Positions 26,332-36,036 are shown, numbered from the stretch's first letter. The stretch is 64,000 bases of DNA from Pseudoxanthomonas mexicana (GCF_010093385.1 NZ_PDWV01000001.1:141004-205003), one strand, 5' to 3'. Numbers and translations: made by a program. Notes: generated from the letters alone by a model not told the origin.

Positions 26332-29163
26332 ATGATCCCTTTCCTTGAAATCCTGCTGGCGCTGCCGTTCGTGCTCGCGCTGGTGGTGGCGCTGGCGCGC
26401 GGCCTTCCGCGCGGCGCCACTGCATGGCTGGCCGGCCTGGCACCGCTGTTGGGCCTGGTGCTGCTGGCATGGATGACGCCCAGTGTGCTGAATGGGTGGG
26501 ACCTGCGTGCCGACCACGCCTGGATTCCCCAGATCGGCCTGTCGTTCACCCTGCGGCTGGATGGGCTGGCGTGGATGTTCGCCGGGCTGGTGCTGGCGAT
26601 CGGCGGGCTGGTGGTGGTGTACGCGCGCTACTACCTCAGCCAGAAGGACAGCGCGCCGCGGTTCTTCGCCTCCCTGCTGCTGTTCATGGGTTCGATGCTG
26701 GGCGTGGTGCTGGCCGGCAACCTGCTGCTGCTGGTGGTGTTCTGGGAGCTGACGAGCATCAGCTCGTTCCTGCTGATCGGGTTCTGGTCGCATCGTCAGG
26801 ACGCGCGCGAAGGCGCGCGCATGGCGCTGGCCATCACCGGCGCCGGCGGGCTGGCGCTGCTCGGCGGCGTGCTGCTGCTCGGGCGCATCGTCGGCAGCTA
26901 CGACCTGGACGTGGTGCTGGCCTCGGGCGACCTGATCCGGGGCAGCGCGCTGTATCCGTGGGCGCTGGCGCTGGTGCTGGCCGGCGTGTTCACCAAGAGC
27001 GCGCAGTTCCCCCTGCATTTCTGGCTGCCGCACGCGATGGCGGCGCCCACGCCGGTATCGGCCTACCTGCACTCGGCCACGATGGTGAAGGCGGGCGTGT
27101 TCCTGCTGGCGCGCCTGCATCCTGCGCTTGCGGGCACCGACCTGTTCTTCTACGTGGTCAGTACCGTCGGCGCGTTGACCCTGCTGGTAGGCGCCTGGTA
27201 CGCGATCTTCCAGCACGATCTGAAGGGCTTGCTGGCCTACTCGACCATCTCGCACCTGGGGCTGATCACGCTGCTGTTCGGCATCTCCACGCCGATGGCG
27301 GTGGTGGCCGGCGTGTTCCACATCATCAACCACGCCACGTTCAAGGCCTCGCTGTTCATGGCGGCGGGCATCATCGACCACGAGACCGGCACCCGCGACA
27401 TGCGCCGGCTGGGCAACCTGCGCCACTACATGCCGTGGACCAGTGCGCTGGCGATCATCGCGTCGCTGGCGATGGCGGGCATCCCGCTGCTCAACGGCTT
27501 CCTGTCCAAGGAAATGTTCTTCGCCGAAGCGCTGGATATCCCGGGGCATCGCGCGATGCGCGACGCGATCAGCGTGGCGGCGCTGCTGTACGGCGTCTTC
27601 GGCGTGGCCTACAGCCTGCGCTTCGTCTACGAGACGTTCTTCGGCGATGGGCCGCGCGCGCTGGAGATGACGCCGCACGAACCGCCGCGCTGGATGAAGA
27701 TCCCGGTGGAAGTGCTGGTGGTGCTGTGCGTGGCGGTGGGCATGTTCCCGGCATGGACGGTGGCGCCGGTGCTGCATGCGGGCGCCGCCGCGATCCTCGG
27801 CGAGGCCATGCCCGACTACAGCCTGGCGGTGTGGCACGGGATCAACAAGCCGCTGCTGATGAGTCTGGCCGGCATCGCGGGCGGGATCGCGCTGTATTTC
27901 GGACTGCGGCGCCTGTTCGACCTGCATGCCATCGTGAGGCGCTCGCTGGGGCGCAGGGTGTTCCGCTGGAACATGGAGGCGCTGTACGCGCTGGCCGGCC
28001 GGTTCACCGATACCCTGGCCAACGGCAGCCTGCAGCGCAGCCTGCTGTGCCTGGTGCTGGCGGCGGCGGCGGCCGGTGCCGCCCCGTTCGTCGGTGGCGA
28101 GGCGTCGCCGCTGCAGTGGCGCGCGCCGCCGCCGATGCCGCTGCTGGGCTGGCTGTTGTGGCTGGTGCTGGTGGTCTGCGCGCTGTGGACGATCCGGCTA
28201 TACCGGCAGCGGCTGCTGGCGGTGGTCGTGCTGGGCGGTGCCGGCCTGATGGTGAGCCTGGCCTTCGTGTTCCTGTCCGCGCCGGACCTGGCGCTGACCC
28301 AGCTGATGGTGGAAATGGTCAGCCTGGTCCTGCTGCTGCTCGGCCTGCACTACCTGCCGCCGCGCGCGCCGCCGGAGCGCACGCCGCGCCGGCGGCTGCG
28401 CGACATCGCGGTGGCGCTGGTCGCGGGCACCGGCGTGGGCCTGCTGGCCTACCAGGTGATGACGCGGCCGGGCGATACGATCAGCGGCGAACTGCTGGCG
28501 CGTTCGCTGCCCGAAGCCTACGGCGCCAACGTGGTGAACGTGATCCTGGTGGACTTCCGTGGCTTCGATACCTTCGGCGAGATCACCGTGTTCGGCATCG
28601 CCGCGCTGATCGTGCACGCGCTGCTGCGGCGTGCGCGCATGGCGCCGGAAAAGGTGATGTCGGGTCCGCCGATCAAGCTGCCGGTTCCCGCGGATCTCGC
28701 GCAGATCATGTTCCCGCTGACGCTGACCGTGTCGGTGTTCCTGTTCCTGCGCGGTCACAACGCGCCGGGCGGCGGCTTCATCGCGGGACTGGTGCTGGCG
28801 GTGCCGCTGCTGGTGCAGTACGTCATCCAGGGCGCGGCTTCGGTGGAGTCGCGCTTCGGGTTCGACTACGTGCGCTGCGTTGGCGCGGGCCTGATCGTCG
28901 CCGGCGTGAGCGGCGTGGCGTCGATGGCCTTCGGTGTGCCGTTCCTGACCAGCGGGCACCTGGACCTGGAGCTCCCGCTGATCGGGACGGTGCCACTGGC
29001 CAGCGCCATCGGCTTCGACACCGGCGTGTATCTGGTGGTGTTCGGCGGCGCCATGCTGATCCTCTCGATGATGGGCACCATCCGCCCGTCGCGCACGCGC
29101 GTGTCGCACCTGGGGGTGATGGAACCGGGTGAGCGTTCCACCCGCACCGGAGAACTGCGCTGA
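26332..29163 (+). CDS. Mrp antiporter subunit A fused to B (MrpA/MrpB)
   Basis: 943 residues. The first part (to about 500) is the NuoL-like proton-pumping module of MrpA, with HFWLPHAMAAPTPVSAYLHS near 235 and Lys/Glu in membrane segments. The C-terminal part carries the MrpB-type module: PLTLTVSVFLFLRGHNAPGG through GHLDLELPLIGTVPLASAIG (about 795-925). In gram-positive operons B is a separate gene; here the two are one ORF, as in many proteobacterial Pha/Mrp operons. Start ATG 26332, not the earlier TTG. The operon exchanges Na+ or K+ for H+ and supports pH and salt tolerance. Confidence 0.92.
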   Translation: MIPFLEILLALPFVLALVVALARGLPRGATAWLAGLAPLLGLVLLAWMTPSVLNGWDLRADHAWIPQIGLSFTLRLDGLAWMFAGLVLAIGGLVVVYARYYLSQKDSAPRFFASLLLFMGSMLGVVLAGNLLLLVVFWELTSISSFLLIGFWSHRQDAREGARMALAITGAGGLALLGGVLLLGRIVGSYDLDVVLASGDLIRGSALYPWALALVLAGVFTKSAQFPLHFWLPHAMAAPTPVSAYLHSATMVKAGVFLLARLHPALAGTDLFFYVVSTVGALTLLVGAWYAIFQHDLKGLLAYSTISHLGLITLLFGISTPMAVVAGVFHIINHATFKASLFMAAGIIDHETGTRDMRRLGNLRHYMPWTSALAIIASLAMAGIPLLNGFLSKEMFFAEALDIPGHRAMRDAISVAALLYGVFGVAYSLRFVYETFFGDGPRALEMTPHEPPRWMKIPVEVLVVLCVAVGMFPAWTVAPVLHAGAAAILGEAMPDYSLAVWHGINKPLLMSLAGIAGGIALYFGLRRLFDLHAIVRRSLGRRVFRWNMEALYALAGRFTDTLANGSLQRSLLCLVLAAAAAGAAPFVGGEASPLQWRAPPPMPLLGWLLWLVLVVCALWTIRLYRQRLLAVVVLGGAGLMVSLAFVFLSAPDLALTQLMVEMVSLVLLLLGLHYLPPRAPPERTPRRRLRDIAVALVAGTGVGLLAYQVMTRPGDTISGELLARSLPEAYGANVVNVILVDFRGFDTFGEITVFGIAALIVHALLRRARMAPEKVMSGPPIKLPVPADLAQIMFPLTLTVSVFLFLRGHNAPGGGFIAGLVLAVPLLVQYVIQGAASVESRFGFDYVRCVGAGLIVAGVSGVASMAFGVPFLTSGHLDLELPLIGTVPLASAIGFDTGVYLVVFGGAMLILSMMGTIRPSRTRVSHLGVMEPGERSTRTGELR

Positions 29164-29584
29164 TGGAACTGGCGATGGCAAGCGCGATCGGCATCCTCAC
29201 CGCCGCGGGCGTGTACCTGCTGCTGCGCGCGCGCAGCTTCGATGTGATCCTCGGACTGACGCTGCTGTCCTATGCGACCAACCTGCTGATCTTTTCCGGC
29301 GGACGGTTGGTGCCGGGAAAGCCGCCGGTGCTCCGCGACGGCGTGCCGGCCGACCTGGCGCACTACACCGATCCGTTGCCGCAGGCGCTGGTGTGACCGC
29401 CATCGTCATCGCCTTCGCGATGACCGCGGTGACCGTGGTGCTGGCGATCCGCAGCCGCGGCGACAACGACAGCGACCATGTGGACGGCTCCAAGGCCGAG
29501 CGCGAATTCCTTGCCAGCGAGCAGCGCCGGCATGAGGAAGCCCGCGACGCCGCGAAGGCCGACGAGGGGGAGCCGCGCGCATGA
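29163..29584 (+). pseudogene. Mrp antiporter subunit C, one-base frameshift
   Basis: The frame from ATG 29163 (overlapping the mrpA stop by 1 base) matches MrpC/NuoK: ILTAAGVYLLLRARSFDVIL then YTDPLPQALV, where it stops at TGA 29394-29396. The family normally reads PLPQALVLTAIVIGFAMTA. The next frame continues TAIVIAFAMTAVTVVLAIRS and ends at 29584 with an overlap into mrpD. One missing C after 29393 (between GTG and TGA) restores about 140 residues. Without MrpC the antiporter would not assemble in characterised systems, so a sequence error is a real possibility. Confidence 0.88.
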
Positions 29585-31146
29585 ACCACCTGCCGGCCCT
29601 GCCCATCCTGATCCCGCTGTTTGCCGCGTCGATCGCCCTGTTCTTCGAGCATCGCCGGTTCGGCATGGTGCCGCAGCGCATCGTGGCGTGGGCCTCGATC
29701 GCGGCGATGCTGGCCGTGACCTGTGTGCTGGTCGGCTCGGCGGCGTCCGGCGAGGTCTCGGTCTACCTGCTGGGCGACTGGCCGGCGCGCCTGGGCATCG
29801 TGCTGATGGTGGATCGCCTGTCCGCGCTGATGCTGCTGGTCGGGCTGCTGCTCGGTGCGGCGTGCCTGCTGCATGCCTGCGCGGGCTGGGACCGCCGTGC
29901 GCCGCACTTCCATGCGTTCTTCCAGTTCCAGCTGATGGGTTTGAACGGGGCCTTCCTGACGGGCGACATCTTCAACCTGTTCGTGTTCTTCGAAGTGCTG
30001 CTGATCTCCTCGTACGGGTTGATGCTGAGCGGCGGCCGCGGCGAGCGCATGCGTGCCGGCCTGCATTACGTCACTTTCAACATCGCGGCATCGACGCTGT
30101 TCCTGATCGCGCTAGGCCTGCTGTATGGGCTGTTGGGTTCACTGAACATGGCCGAGCTATCGGTGCGCGTGGCCCAGCTGCCGCCGGACGACGTTGCGCT
30201 GGTGCAGGCGGCGGCCGGCCTGCTGTTCGTGGTGTTCTGCGCCAAGGCCGCGCTGCTGCCGATGTATTTCTGGCTGCCGGAAACCTACACGCACGCACCG
30301 GCCGCGGTGGCCGGCCTGTTCGCCATCATGACCAAGGTCGGGCTGTACGCGGTGTTGCGGCTGGGCACGCTGAGCTTCGGCGCGTTGGGGCCGCTGGACG
30401 GCTTCGCATGGCCAGCGCTGCTGGTGCTGGGCACGGCGACACTCGTGCTGGCATCGCTGGGCGTACTGGCGGCCACGCGGCTGCGCGCGCTGGCGGCCTA
30501 TCTGGTGCTGGGATCGGCGGCGACGCTGTTCGTCGCGTTCTCGCTGGGAACGGCGGGCACGATGGGCGCGGGGTTGTACTACCTGGTGCACAGCAGTTTC
30601 GCCGGTGCGGCGCTGTTCCTGCTGGCCGACCTGATCCGCCGTCGTCGCGGACGCGCCGGTGACCGCAAGGATGTGATCGCGGCATTGCCGGACAAGACCG
30701 TACCCGGCCTGCTGTTCCTGGTGGCGGCGGTGTCGCTGGCCGGGCTGCCGCCCTTGTCGGGTTTCATCGGCAAGCTGTTGCTGTTGGAGGCCGTGCCGGC
30801 CGGTCCGCGCACGTTCTGGGTGTGGCTGCTGGTGCTGGGTACCAGTTTCATGATGCTGGTCGGATTGGCGCGCGCAGGCACGCGGCTGTTCTGGCGCGTG
30901 GCACCGTGGCCGGACGCCGGGCAACACCGGTTGGAAGCCTTCACGCCCGAGCACGAGATGGTGCCCGCGCCCTCGCGCCCCTTGGAGACGGCGGCCATCG
31001 TGCTGCTGCTCGCCTATGGCGTGGCGCTGGTGGTGGCGGCCGCCCTGGTGCTGGACTACACGCGCGCCACCGCCTTGCAGCTGCTGTCGCCCGGCGACTA
31101 CGTGGAGCACGTGCGGGCCGCGCTGCCGATCCTGAGGGAGCCCTGA
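29581..31146 (+). CDS. Mrp antiporter subunit D
   Basis: 521 residues, NuoM/NuoN-like with about 14 membrane segments. The family block AKAALLPMYFWLPETYTHAPAAV is near residues 220-243 with the key Lys. The start ATG 29581 overlaps the mrpC stop by 4 bases. A conserved GLPPLSGFIGKLLLLEA is near 390. It forms the second antiporter-like half of the Mrp complex in the inner membrane. The C-terminus carries an extra soluble stretch (PDAGQHRLEAFTPEHEMVPA) before a last membrane helix. Confidence 0.93.
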   Translation: MNHLPALPILIPLFAASIALFFEHRRFGMVPQRIVAWASIAAMLAVTCVLVGSAASGEVSVYLLGDWPARLGIVLMVDRLSALMLLVGLLLGAACLLHACAGWDRRAPHFHAFFQFQLMGLNGAFLTGDIFNLFVFFEVLLISSYGLMLSGGRGERMRAGLHYVTFNIAASTLFLIALGLLYGLLGSLNMAELSVRVAQLPPDDVALVQAAAGLLFVVFCAKAALLPMYFWLPETYTHAPAAVAGLFAIMTKVGLYAVLRLGTLSFGALGPLDGFAWPALLVLGTATLVLASLGVLAATRLRALAAYLVLGSAATLFVAFSLGTAGTMGAGLYYLVHSSFAGAALFLLADLIRRRRGRAGDRKDVIAALPDKTVPGLLFLVAAVSLAGLPPLSGFIGKLLLLEAVPAGPRTFWVWLLVLGTSFMMLVGLARAGTRLFWRVAPWPDAGQHRLEAFTPEHEMVPAPSRPLETAAIVLLLAYGVALVVAAALVLDYTRATALQLLSPGDYVEHVRAALPILREP

Positions 31147-31148
31147 GC

Positions 31149-31649
31149 ATGGCCGCGACGTGGCGCAAGCGCTGGTTGCCGTCGTTGCCGTTGAGTGTGA
31201 CGGTGTTCTGCTTCTGGCTGCTGATGAATGACGAGATCAGTGTCGGCCAGGTGGTGATGGCGCTGGTGCTGGCCCTGGTGATCCCGCCGTTCGCGGCGCG
31301 GCTGGACCGCGAGTTCGCCCGCATCGGCCGGCTGCGCAGCGTGCCGCGCATGCTGGGCGTGCTGCTGTGGGACATCGTGCAGGCCAACGTCACCGTCGCG
31401 CTGCAGGTGCTGGGTCCGGAACGGAAGATTCGGCCGGGTTTCATCTGGGTGCCGCTGGACATCGACAACATCCACGGCATCGCCGCGCTGACCAGCATCA
31501 TCACGCTGACGCCGGGTACGGTGTCGTCGGCCCTGTCGGACGATCGCCGCCACCTGCTGGTGCACGTACTCAACCTGGACGATGCCGACGACGTGATCCG
31601 GCAGATCAAGACGCGCTACGAGGTGCCGCTGATGGAGATCTTCCCATGA
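31149..31649 (+). CDS. Mrp antiporter subunit E
   Basis: 166 residues with two N-terminal membrane segments (about 13-30 and 33-50), then a soluble tail typical of MrpE (NVTVALQVLGPERKIRPGFI, LTSIITLTPGTVSSALSDDR). The pattern ITLTPGT is a family landmark. ATG 31149 lies 2 bases after the mrpD stop. It is coupled to mrpF by a 4-base overlap at its end. Confidence 0.92.
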   Translation: MAATWRKRWLPSLPLSVTVFCFWLLMNDEISVGQVVMALVLALVIPPFAARLDREFARIGRLRSVPRMLGVLLWDIVQANVTVALQVLGPERKIRPGFIWVPLDIDNIHGIAALTSIITLTPGTVSSALSDDRRHLLVHVLNLDDADDVIRQIKTRYEVPLMEIFP

Positions 31650-31930
31650 CCCCGCAGGCCCTAGTGATGTACGCGGTCATCGGCGCGATGCACGTGGTCG
31701 GCGTGGCCATGCTGCTGGCGCTGTACCGGCTGGTGCGCGGTCCCAGTGTGCCGGACCGCATCCTCGCCCTGGATACCCTGTATGTCTGCGCGATCGCGCA
31801 GCTGATGCTGTTCGGCATGTACCTGGGCACGGCGGTGTACTTCGAAGCGGCGCTGATCATCGCCATGCTGGGCTTCGTGGGCACGGTGGTGCTGAGCAAG
31901 TACGTGCTGCGCCGGGACATCGTCGAATGA
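31646..31930 (+). CDS. Mrp antiporter subunit F
   Basis: 94 residues, three membrane segments. RLVRGPSVPDRILALDTLYV is the family signature (about 28-48). Start ATG 31646 overlaps the mrpE stop by 4 bases and its own stop overlaps mrpG by 4. The conserved Asp in PDRILALD is the residue linked to ion transport in characterised MrpF proteins. Confidence 0.93.
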   Translation: MTPQALVMYAVIGAMHVVGVAMLLALYRLVRGPSVPDRILALDTLYVCAIAQLMLFGMYLGTAVYFEAALIIAMLGFVGTVVLSKYVLRRDIVE

Positions 31931-32298
31931 GCTGGGTCTTCGCCATCCTGCTGGTGCTGCTGCTCGCGGTGGGCAGCTTCTTCATCCTCGTGGGCTCCTT
32001 CAGCCTGGTGAAGCTGTCGGAGTTCTTCAAGCGGCTGCACGGACCGACCAAGGCCAGCACGCTGGGCGTGGGCTGCGTGCTGATCGCCTCGGTGGGGTAC
32101 CACGCGCTCGGCGGCACGGATCCGCAGCCGCGCGAACTGCTGATCACCGCGTTCCTTTTCATCACCGCGCCGATCAGTGCGCACCTGATGGCGAAGGCGG
32201 CGCTGTCGCTGCACATGGCCGAGCGTCCGCCGATGTCCGACGGCGAGCCGCCGCAACCGATCGATGCGGTCGACGAAGACGCCCGCCCGGATGCCTGA
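31927..32298 (+). CDS. Mrp antiporter subunit G
   Basis: 123 residues, three membrane segments and an acidic tail. The family motif FSLVKLSEFFKRLHGPTKASTLG is near residues 24-46. The start overlaps the mrpF stop by 4 bases. The final codons overlap the start of the next gene, an epimerase, by 8 bases. This is the last antiporter subunit; all Mrp functions A-G are therefore present in one operon, with C damaged. Confidence 0.93.
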   Translation: MSWVFAILLVLLLAVGSFFILVGSFSLVKLSEFFKRLHGPTKASTLGVGCVLIASVGYHALGGTDPQPRELLITAFLFITAPISAHLMAKAALSLHMAERPPMSDGEPPQPIDAVDEDARPDA

Positions 32299-33163
32299 CG
32301 CGCCGACGCGCACCGCGCTGGTGTTCGGTGCCAGCGGCCAGATCGGGGAGGCGCTGCTGGCGCGGCTGGCAGGCGCGGGATGGCAGGTGTTCGCGGTGTC
32401 GCGTGGGCCGCGTCCACCGGCAGGCGGGGTGACCTGGCTGACCGGCGAGTTCGCCAACGTCGGCGGACTTCCCGAGGCTGTCGACGTGGTCTTCAGCACC
32501 GGGCCGCTGGACGGCTTTGCGCAATGGTATGCGCGCGGGCAGGTCGCCACGCGACGCGTGGTCGCGTTCGGTTCCACCAGCCTGGATACGAAGCAGGCGT
32601 CGGCCGACGCCTACGAACGCGACATCGTCGCGCGCTTGCGGGCGGCGGAGCGCATCGTCTTCGACACCGCCTCGGCCAACGGGGCGGCGGCGACAGTGCT
32701 GCGTCCGACGCTGGTCTATGGCGCGGGACGCGACCAGACGCTGGCACGCATCGCGGCGATGGGGCGACGCATGGGTTTTTTCGTGCTGCCGCGGGGCGCC
32801 AACGGAAAGCGTCAGCCGGTGCACGTGGACGACCTGGCGCACGCAGCGTTCGCGGTGGTGGACGCGCCTGCCACGGATGGCAAGGCTTATGCGCTGCCGG
32901 GGGGCGAGACGCTCGCCTATCGCGACATGGTCGCGCGCACGCTGGCGGCGCTGGACCCGCCCGCAAGACTCTGGGAGGTGCCGATGCCGGTGTTCAGGAC
33001 CGCGTTGTGGCTGGCCCGCAAGGCCGGCATGATGCGCGGCCTGACCGATGACGCGGTCGCGCGCATGCGTGAAGACCTGACCTTCGATGCGTCCCCGGCC
33101 CTACACGACTTTGGTTATGCGCCGCGTTCTTTCATTCTGGACACGCGGGCGGTCGGTTCGTAG
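32291..33163 (+). CDS. NAD(P)-dependent epimerase/reductase (extended SDR)
   Basis: 290 residues. The Rossmann nucleotide motif is GASGQIGEALL (about 13-23), typical of atypical extended short-chain dehydrogenases. VLRPTLVYGAGRDQTLARIA (about 140-160) and VDDLAHAAFAVVDA (about 178-190) are family landmarks. A catalytic Tyr of the YxxxK kind is replaced or displaced (AYERDIVARLR in the expected region), as is common in atypical members. The ATG overlaps mrpG by 8 bases, so it reads as a part of the antiporter operon. The stop codon TAG falls in a REP element. Confidence 0.85.
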   Translation: MPDAPTRTALVFGASGQIGEALLARLAGAGWQVFAVSRGPRPPAGGVTWLTGEFANVGGLPEAVDVVFSTGPLDGFAQWYARGQVATRRVVAFGSTSLDTKQASADAYERDIVARLRAAERIVFDTASANGAAATVLRPTLVYGAGRDQTLARIAAMGRRMGFFVLPRGANGKRQPVHVDDLAHAAFAVVDAPATDGKAYALPGGETLAYRDMVARTLAALDPPARLWEVPMPVFRTALWLARKAGMMRGLTDDAVARMREDLTFDASPALHDFGYAPRSFILDTRAVGS

Positions 33164-33184
33164 GGTGCAGCTTGCGCCGCTGCT
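33160..33184. repeat. Single SMAG-like repeat overlapping a stop codon
   Basis: GTAGGGTGCAGCTTGCGCCG+CTGCT: a GTAG-ended hairpin of the 20448 subtype. Bases 33161-33163 of the GTAG end provide the TAG stop of the epimerase gene. Confidence 0.65.
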
Positions 33185-33243
33185 CCCGGGAAAGTCGATG
33201 CGATCCCAGGCCAGGCTCCAGCGGGGCAGGTCCGGCCCCTCGC

Positions 33244-33723
33244 TCAATACTTCCAGCCCATCTTCCGATAGAACTTGCTGAGCACCCACACCGGCCCGAT
33301 CAGCAGGTAGGTGAGGTCGGTCAGGAAGCTGGGCTTCTTGCCTTCGGTCTTGTGGCCGATGAACTGCGCGATCCAGGCCAGTACGAAGACGGCGATGGCG
33401 AGGTAGAGCAGGTTCTGCAGACCCAGCAGCGCTTCCAGCCAGCGCGTCAGCCAGGCCATCGCGATGAAGATGGCCAGCATGCCGAAGCCCAGTGGACGGG
33501 ACAGTTTGTAGTAGTACATCCAGGCGGCGAACATCGCCAGGGCCGCCCACGCGCCGGACTTGATCCAGGTGCCGAACACCGGGATGCACCACAGCAGCGC
33601 CACCACCGTCCACAGGATGGTGGGCACGGCGAAGACATGGATCAGCTGGTTGGTGTCGTTCTGGTGGTCGCCGGAATAGCTGGCGAACCAGCGGTCCACC
33701 GGACGTTGCGCGGTCGCGTTCAT
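33244..33723 (-). CDS. DUF962/Mpo1-like membrane protein
   Basis: 159 residues. The DUF962 signature is clear: RWFASYSGDHQNDTNQLIHVFAVP at the start and QFIGHKTEGKKPSFLTDLTY...LLIGPVWVLSKFYRKMG at the end, with four membrane segments between. The yeast homologue Mpo1 is a 2-hydroxy-fatty-acid dioxygenase using His-bound iron; the conserved His residues in DHQN, IHVF and IGHK agree with that. The bacterial substrate is unknown. The gene is isolated between a REP element and a REP pair. Confidence 0.9.
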   Translation of the reverse strand: MNATAQRPVDRWFASYSGDHQNDTNQLIHVFAVPTILWTVVALLWCIPVFGTWIKSGAWAALAMFAAWMYYYKLSRPLGFGMLAIFIAMAWLTRWLEALLGLQNLLYLAIAVFVLAWIAQFIGHKTEGKKPSFLTDLTYLLIGPVWVLSKFYRKMGWKY

Positions 33724-33808
33724 TCATCCCTCCCGAGGATGGCAATGCGGCAGGGTATGGAGCATACCCCAGCCCGGACAGGACGGGCGGGCCGGCCATC
33801 GCAACATC

Positions 33809-33882
33809 GTAGGAGCGGGCCATGCCCGCGATGCCCTTCGACCAGCGTGCGTAAAAGCATCGCGGGCATGGCGCGCTCCTAC
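33809..33882. repeat. SMAG-like REP pair, inverted (third subtype)
   Basis: GTAGGAGCGGGCCATGCCCG+CGATG at 33809-33833 is mirrored by CATCGCGGGCATGGCGCGCT+CCTAC at 33858-33882, with 24 bases between. It lies between the DUF962 gene start and the purC stop. Confidence 0.85.
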
Positions 33883-33896
33883 CGGGACGGGGTAGC

Positions 33897-34823
33897 TCAG
33901 TCGACCGTGATGCCGGCCAGCTTCTGCAGCGCCTCGGCGTACTTGGCGCGCGTGCGCTCGATGACCTCGGACGGCAGCGACGGACCGGGCGCGGTCTTGT
34001 TCCAGTCCAGCGTTTCCAGATAGTCGCGCACAAACTGCTTGTCGTAGCTCGGCGGGCTGGTGCCGACCTCGTACTGGTCCGCGGGCCAGTAGCGCGAGGA
34101 ATCCGGCGTCAGCATCTCGTCCATGATGTACAGGCGGCCATCCTCGTCCGTGCCGAATTCGAACTTGGTGTCGGCCAGCAGGATGCCGCGTTCGGCCGCG
34201 AAATCGGCGGCGAATCGGTAGATGCGCAGGGTGGCGTCGCGCACGCGTTCGGCCAGTTCCGCGCCCACGGTCTTCACCATGGCGTCGAAGTCGATGTTCT
34301 CGTCGTGGTCGCCGACGGCGGCCTTGGTCGACGGGGTGAAGATCGGTTCGGCCAGCTTCTCGGCCTGGTGCAGGCCGTCGGGCAGCTCGATGCCGCTGAC
34401 CTTGCCGGTGCGCTGGTAGTCCTTCCAGCCGCTGCCGATCAGATAGCCGCGGGCGATCGCTTCCACCGGCACGGGCTTGAGCTTCTTCGTCACCACCGCG
34501 CGCCTGGCATACAGCGACGAATCCACGCCGGCCGGCAGCACCGACGCGACATCGATGCCGGTCAGGTGGTTGGGCATCAGGTGCGCGGTCTTGGCGAACC
34601 AGAAATTGGAGATCTGGCAGAGCATCTCGCCCTTGCCGGGAATCGGGTCGGGCAGCACCACGTCGAACGCGGACAGGCGGTCGGTGGCCACCATCAGCAG
34701 GCAGTCGCCCTCGGGCGCATCGGCGGGCAGGCGGTCGCGGGGCAGGTCGAACACGTCGCGGACCTTGCCGCGGTGGCGCAGGGTGAGGCCGGGCAGATCG
34801 GATTGGAGCAACGTCGTGGGCAC
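33897..34823 (-). CDS. purC: Phosphoribosylaminoimidazole-succinocarboxamide synthase
   Basis: 308 residues. It joins CAIR and aspartate with ATP in purine synthesis. Landmarks are GKVRDVFDL near the N-terminus, [32 protein letters not shown] near 190, and [13 protein letters not shown] near 245. AAGGAG lies 5 bases before GTG 34823, giving the N-terminus [15 protein letters not shown]; the upstream GTG 34829 would sit on the ribosome site. The length fits the eukaryote-like (about 300-residue) PurC form. Monocistronic. Confidence 0.94.
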   Translation of the reverse strand: MPTTLLQSDLPGLTLRHRGKVRDVFDLPRDRLPADAPEGDCLLMVATDRLSAFDVVLPDPIPGKGEMLCQISNFWFAKTAHLMPNHLTGIDVASVLPAGVDSSLYARRAVVTKKLKPVPVEAIARGYLIGSGWKDYQRTGKVSGIELPDGLHQAEKLAEPIFTPSTKAAVGDHDENIDFDAMVKTVGAELAERVRDATLRIYRFAADFAAERGILLADTKFEFGTDEDGRLYIMDEMLTPDSSRYWPADQYEVGTSPPSYDKQFVRDYLETLDWNKTAPGPSLPSEVIERTRAKYAEALQKLAGITVD

Positions 34824-35020
34824 AAACACTCCTTGGGGAGTTCCGGAAACCAGCGAGGCGTACAGCGTCGTGGGGGCGTGCGGCAGGCCGTGCGCCCGTG
34901 CCCCGGGTGGCCCTTCACCCGCTGCTGCGGGGCCAGGTACCGGACCGGGCCGCGTAGTGTACGGCGCTTGGGGCCCGCGTGTGCCGTAAAATGACGCGGT
35001 TGCCGGAGAAGGCGGGCCGA

Positions 35021-35350
35021 ATGAAGCGCTGGTACGGAAAACTGCTGGGATTCGTGGCCGGTTGGCTGCTGATGCGCCACCCGCTGGGCGGCCTGGTCGG
35101 CCTGATCATCGGCCATGCGTTCGACGAGGACTGGTTCCGGCTCAGCCGCGACAACCCGTACCGGGTGTTCGACCTGACCAGCGATGCCAGCGACGCCGAG
35201 ATCGACCAGGCCTATCGCCGGCTGATCTCCCAGTACCACCCCGACAAGATGGCCGGCGCCGCGGATGATCTTCGCCGCCAGGCCGAACGCAAGGCCGGCG
35301 AGATCAATGCCGCCTACGACCGCATCAAGACCCTGCGCAAGCGCAAGTGA
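35021..35350 (+). CDS. DjlA-like membrane-anchored J-domain protein (short)
   Basis: 109 residues. Residues 7-32 ([26 protein letters not shown], one membrane segment) resemble the DjlA N-terminus, including [10 protein letters not shown] domain follows (about 45-109, [13 protein letters not shown]..., HPDK motif in YHPDKM). The central TerB-like part of full-length DjlA is missing. It is likely an inner-membrane DnaK co-chaperone facing the cytoplasm. Its stop lies 9 bases before the rpe ATG, so the two may be cotranscribed. Confidence 0.85.
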   Translation: MKRWYGKLLGFVAGWLLMRHPLGGLVGLIIGHAFDEDWFRLSRDNPYRVFDLTSDASDAEIDQAYRRLISQYHPDKMAGAADDLRRQAERKAGEINAAYDRIKTLRKRK

Positions 35351-35358
35351 GCCCCTCC

Positions 35359-36036
35359 ATGTCGAACTGCATCATCGCCCCGTCCATCCTGTCCGCCGAC
35401 TTCGCCCGCCTGGGCGAGGAAGTCGACAACGTGCTGAAGGCCGGCGCCGACTGGGTGCACTTCGATGTGATGGACAACCATTACGTGCCCAACCTGACCA
35501 TCGGCCCGATGGTGTGCAGCGCGCTGCGCAAGCACGGCGTCACCGCGCCGATCGACGTACACCTGATGGTGGAGCCGGTGGACCGCATCGTGCCGGACTT
35601 CGCCGAGGCCGGCGCCAGCATCATCAGCTTCCACCCGGAAGCCTCGAAGCACGTGCACCGCACCATCCAGCTGATCAAGTCGCTCGGCTGCAAGGCCGGC
35701 CTGGTGCTCAACCCCGGCACGCCGGTCGAGGTGCTGGACTGGGTGCTGCCGGAACTGGACCTGGTGCTGCTGATGTCGGTGAACCCCGGCTTCGGCGGGC
35801 AGGCCTTCATCCCGTCGGCGCTGGACAAGCTGCGCGCCGTGCGCGCGATGATCGACAAGACCGGCAAGGACATCCGCCTGGAGATCGACGGCGGCGTGAA
35901 GGCCGACAACATCGGCCAGATCGCGGCGGCGGGCGCGGATGCCTTCGTCGCCGGTTCGGCGATCTTCAACGCCCCGGACTATGCGGATGTCAACGCCCGC
36001 ATGCGCGCCGCGGTCGCAGACGCGCGCGGCGCCTGA
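35359..36036 (+). CDS. rpe: Ribulose-phosphate 3-epimerase
   Basis: 225 residues, TIM barrel. The metal and catalytic landmarks are [13 protein letters not shown] (residues 9-21), [29 protein letters not shown] near 141, and EIDGGVK near 175. It interconverts ribulose-5-P and xylulose-5-P in the pentose phosphate pathway. ATG 35359 is chosen over GTG 35347 because the family N-terminus starts there. It lies upstream of the trp cluster, an order often seen in proteobacteria (rpe-gph-trpE), although gph is absent here and a lipid-kinase gene intervenes. Confidence 0.95.
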   Translation: MSNCIIAPSILSADFARLGEEVDNVLKAGADWVHFDVMDNHYVPNLTIGPMVCSALRKHGVTAPIDVHLMVEPVDRIVPDFAEAGASIISFHPEASKHVHRTIQLIKSLGCKAGLVLNPGTPVEVLDWVLPELDLVLLMSVNPGFGGQAFIPSALDKLRAVRAMIDKTGKDIRLEIDGGVKADNIGQIAAAGADAFVAGSAIFNAPDYADVNARMRAAVADARGA

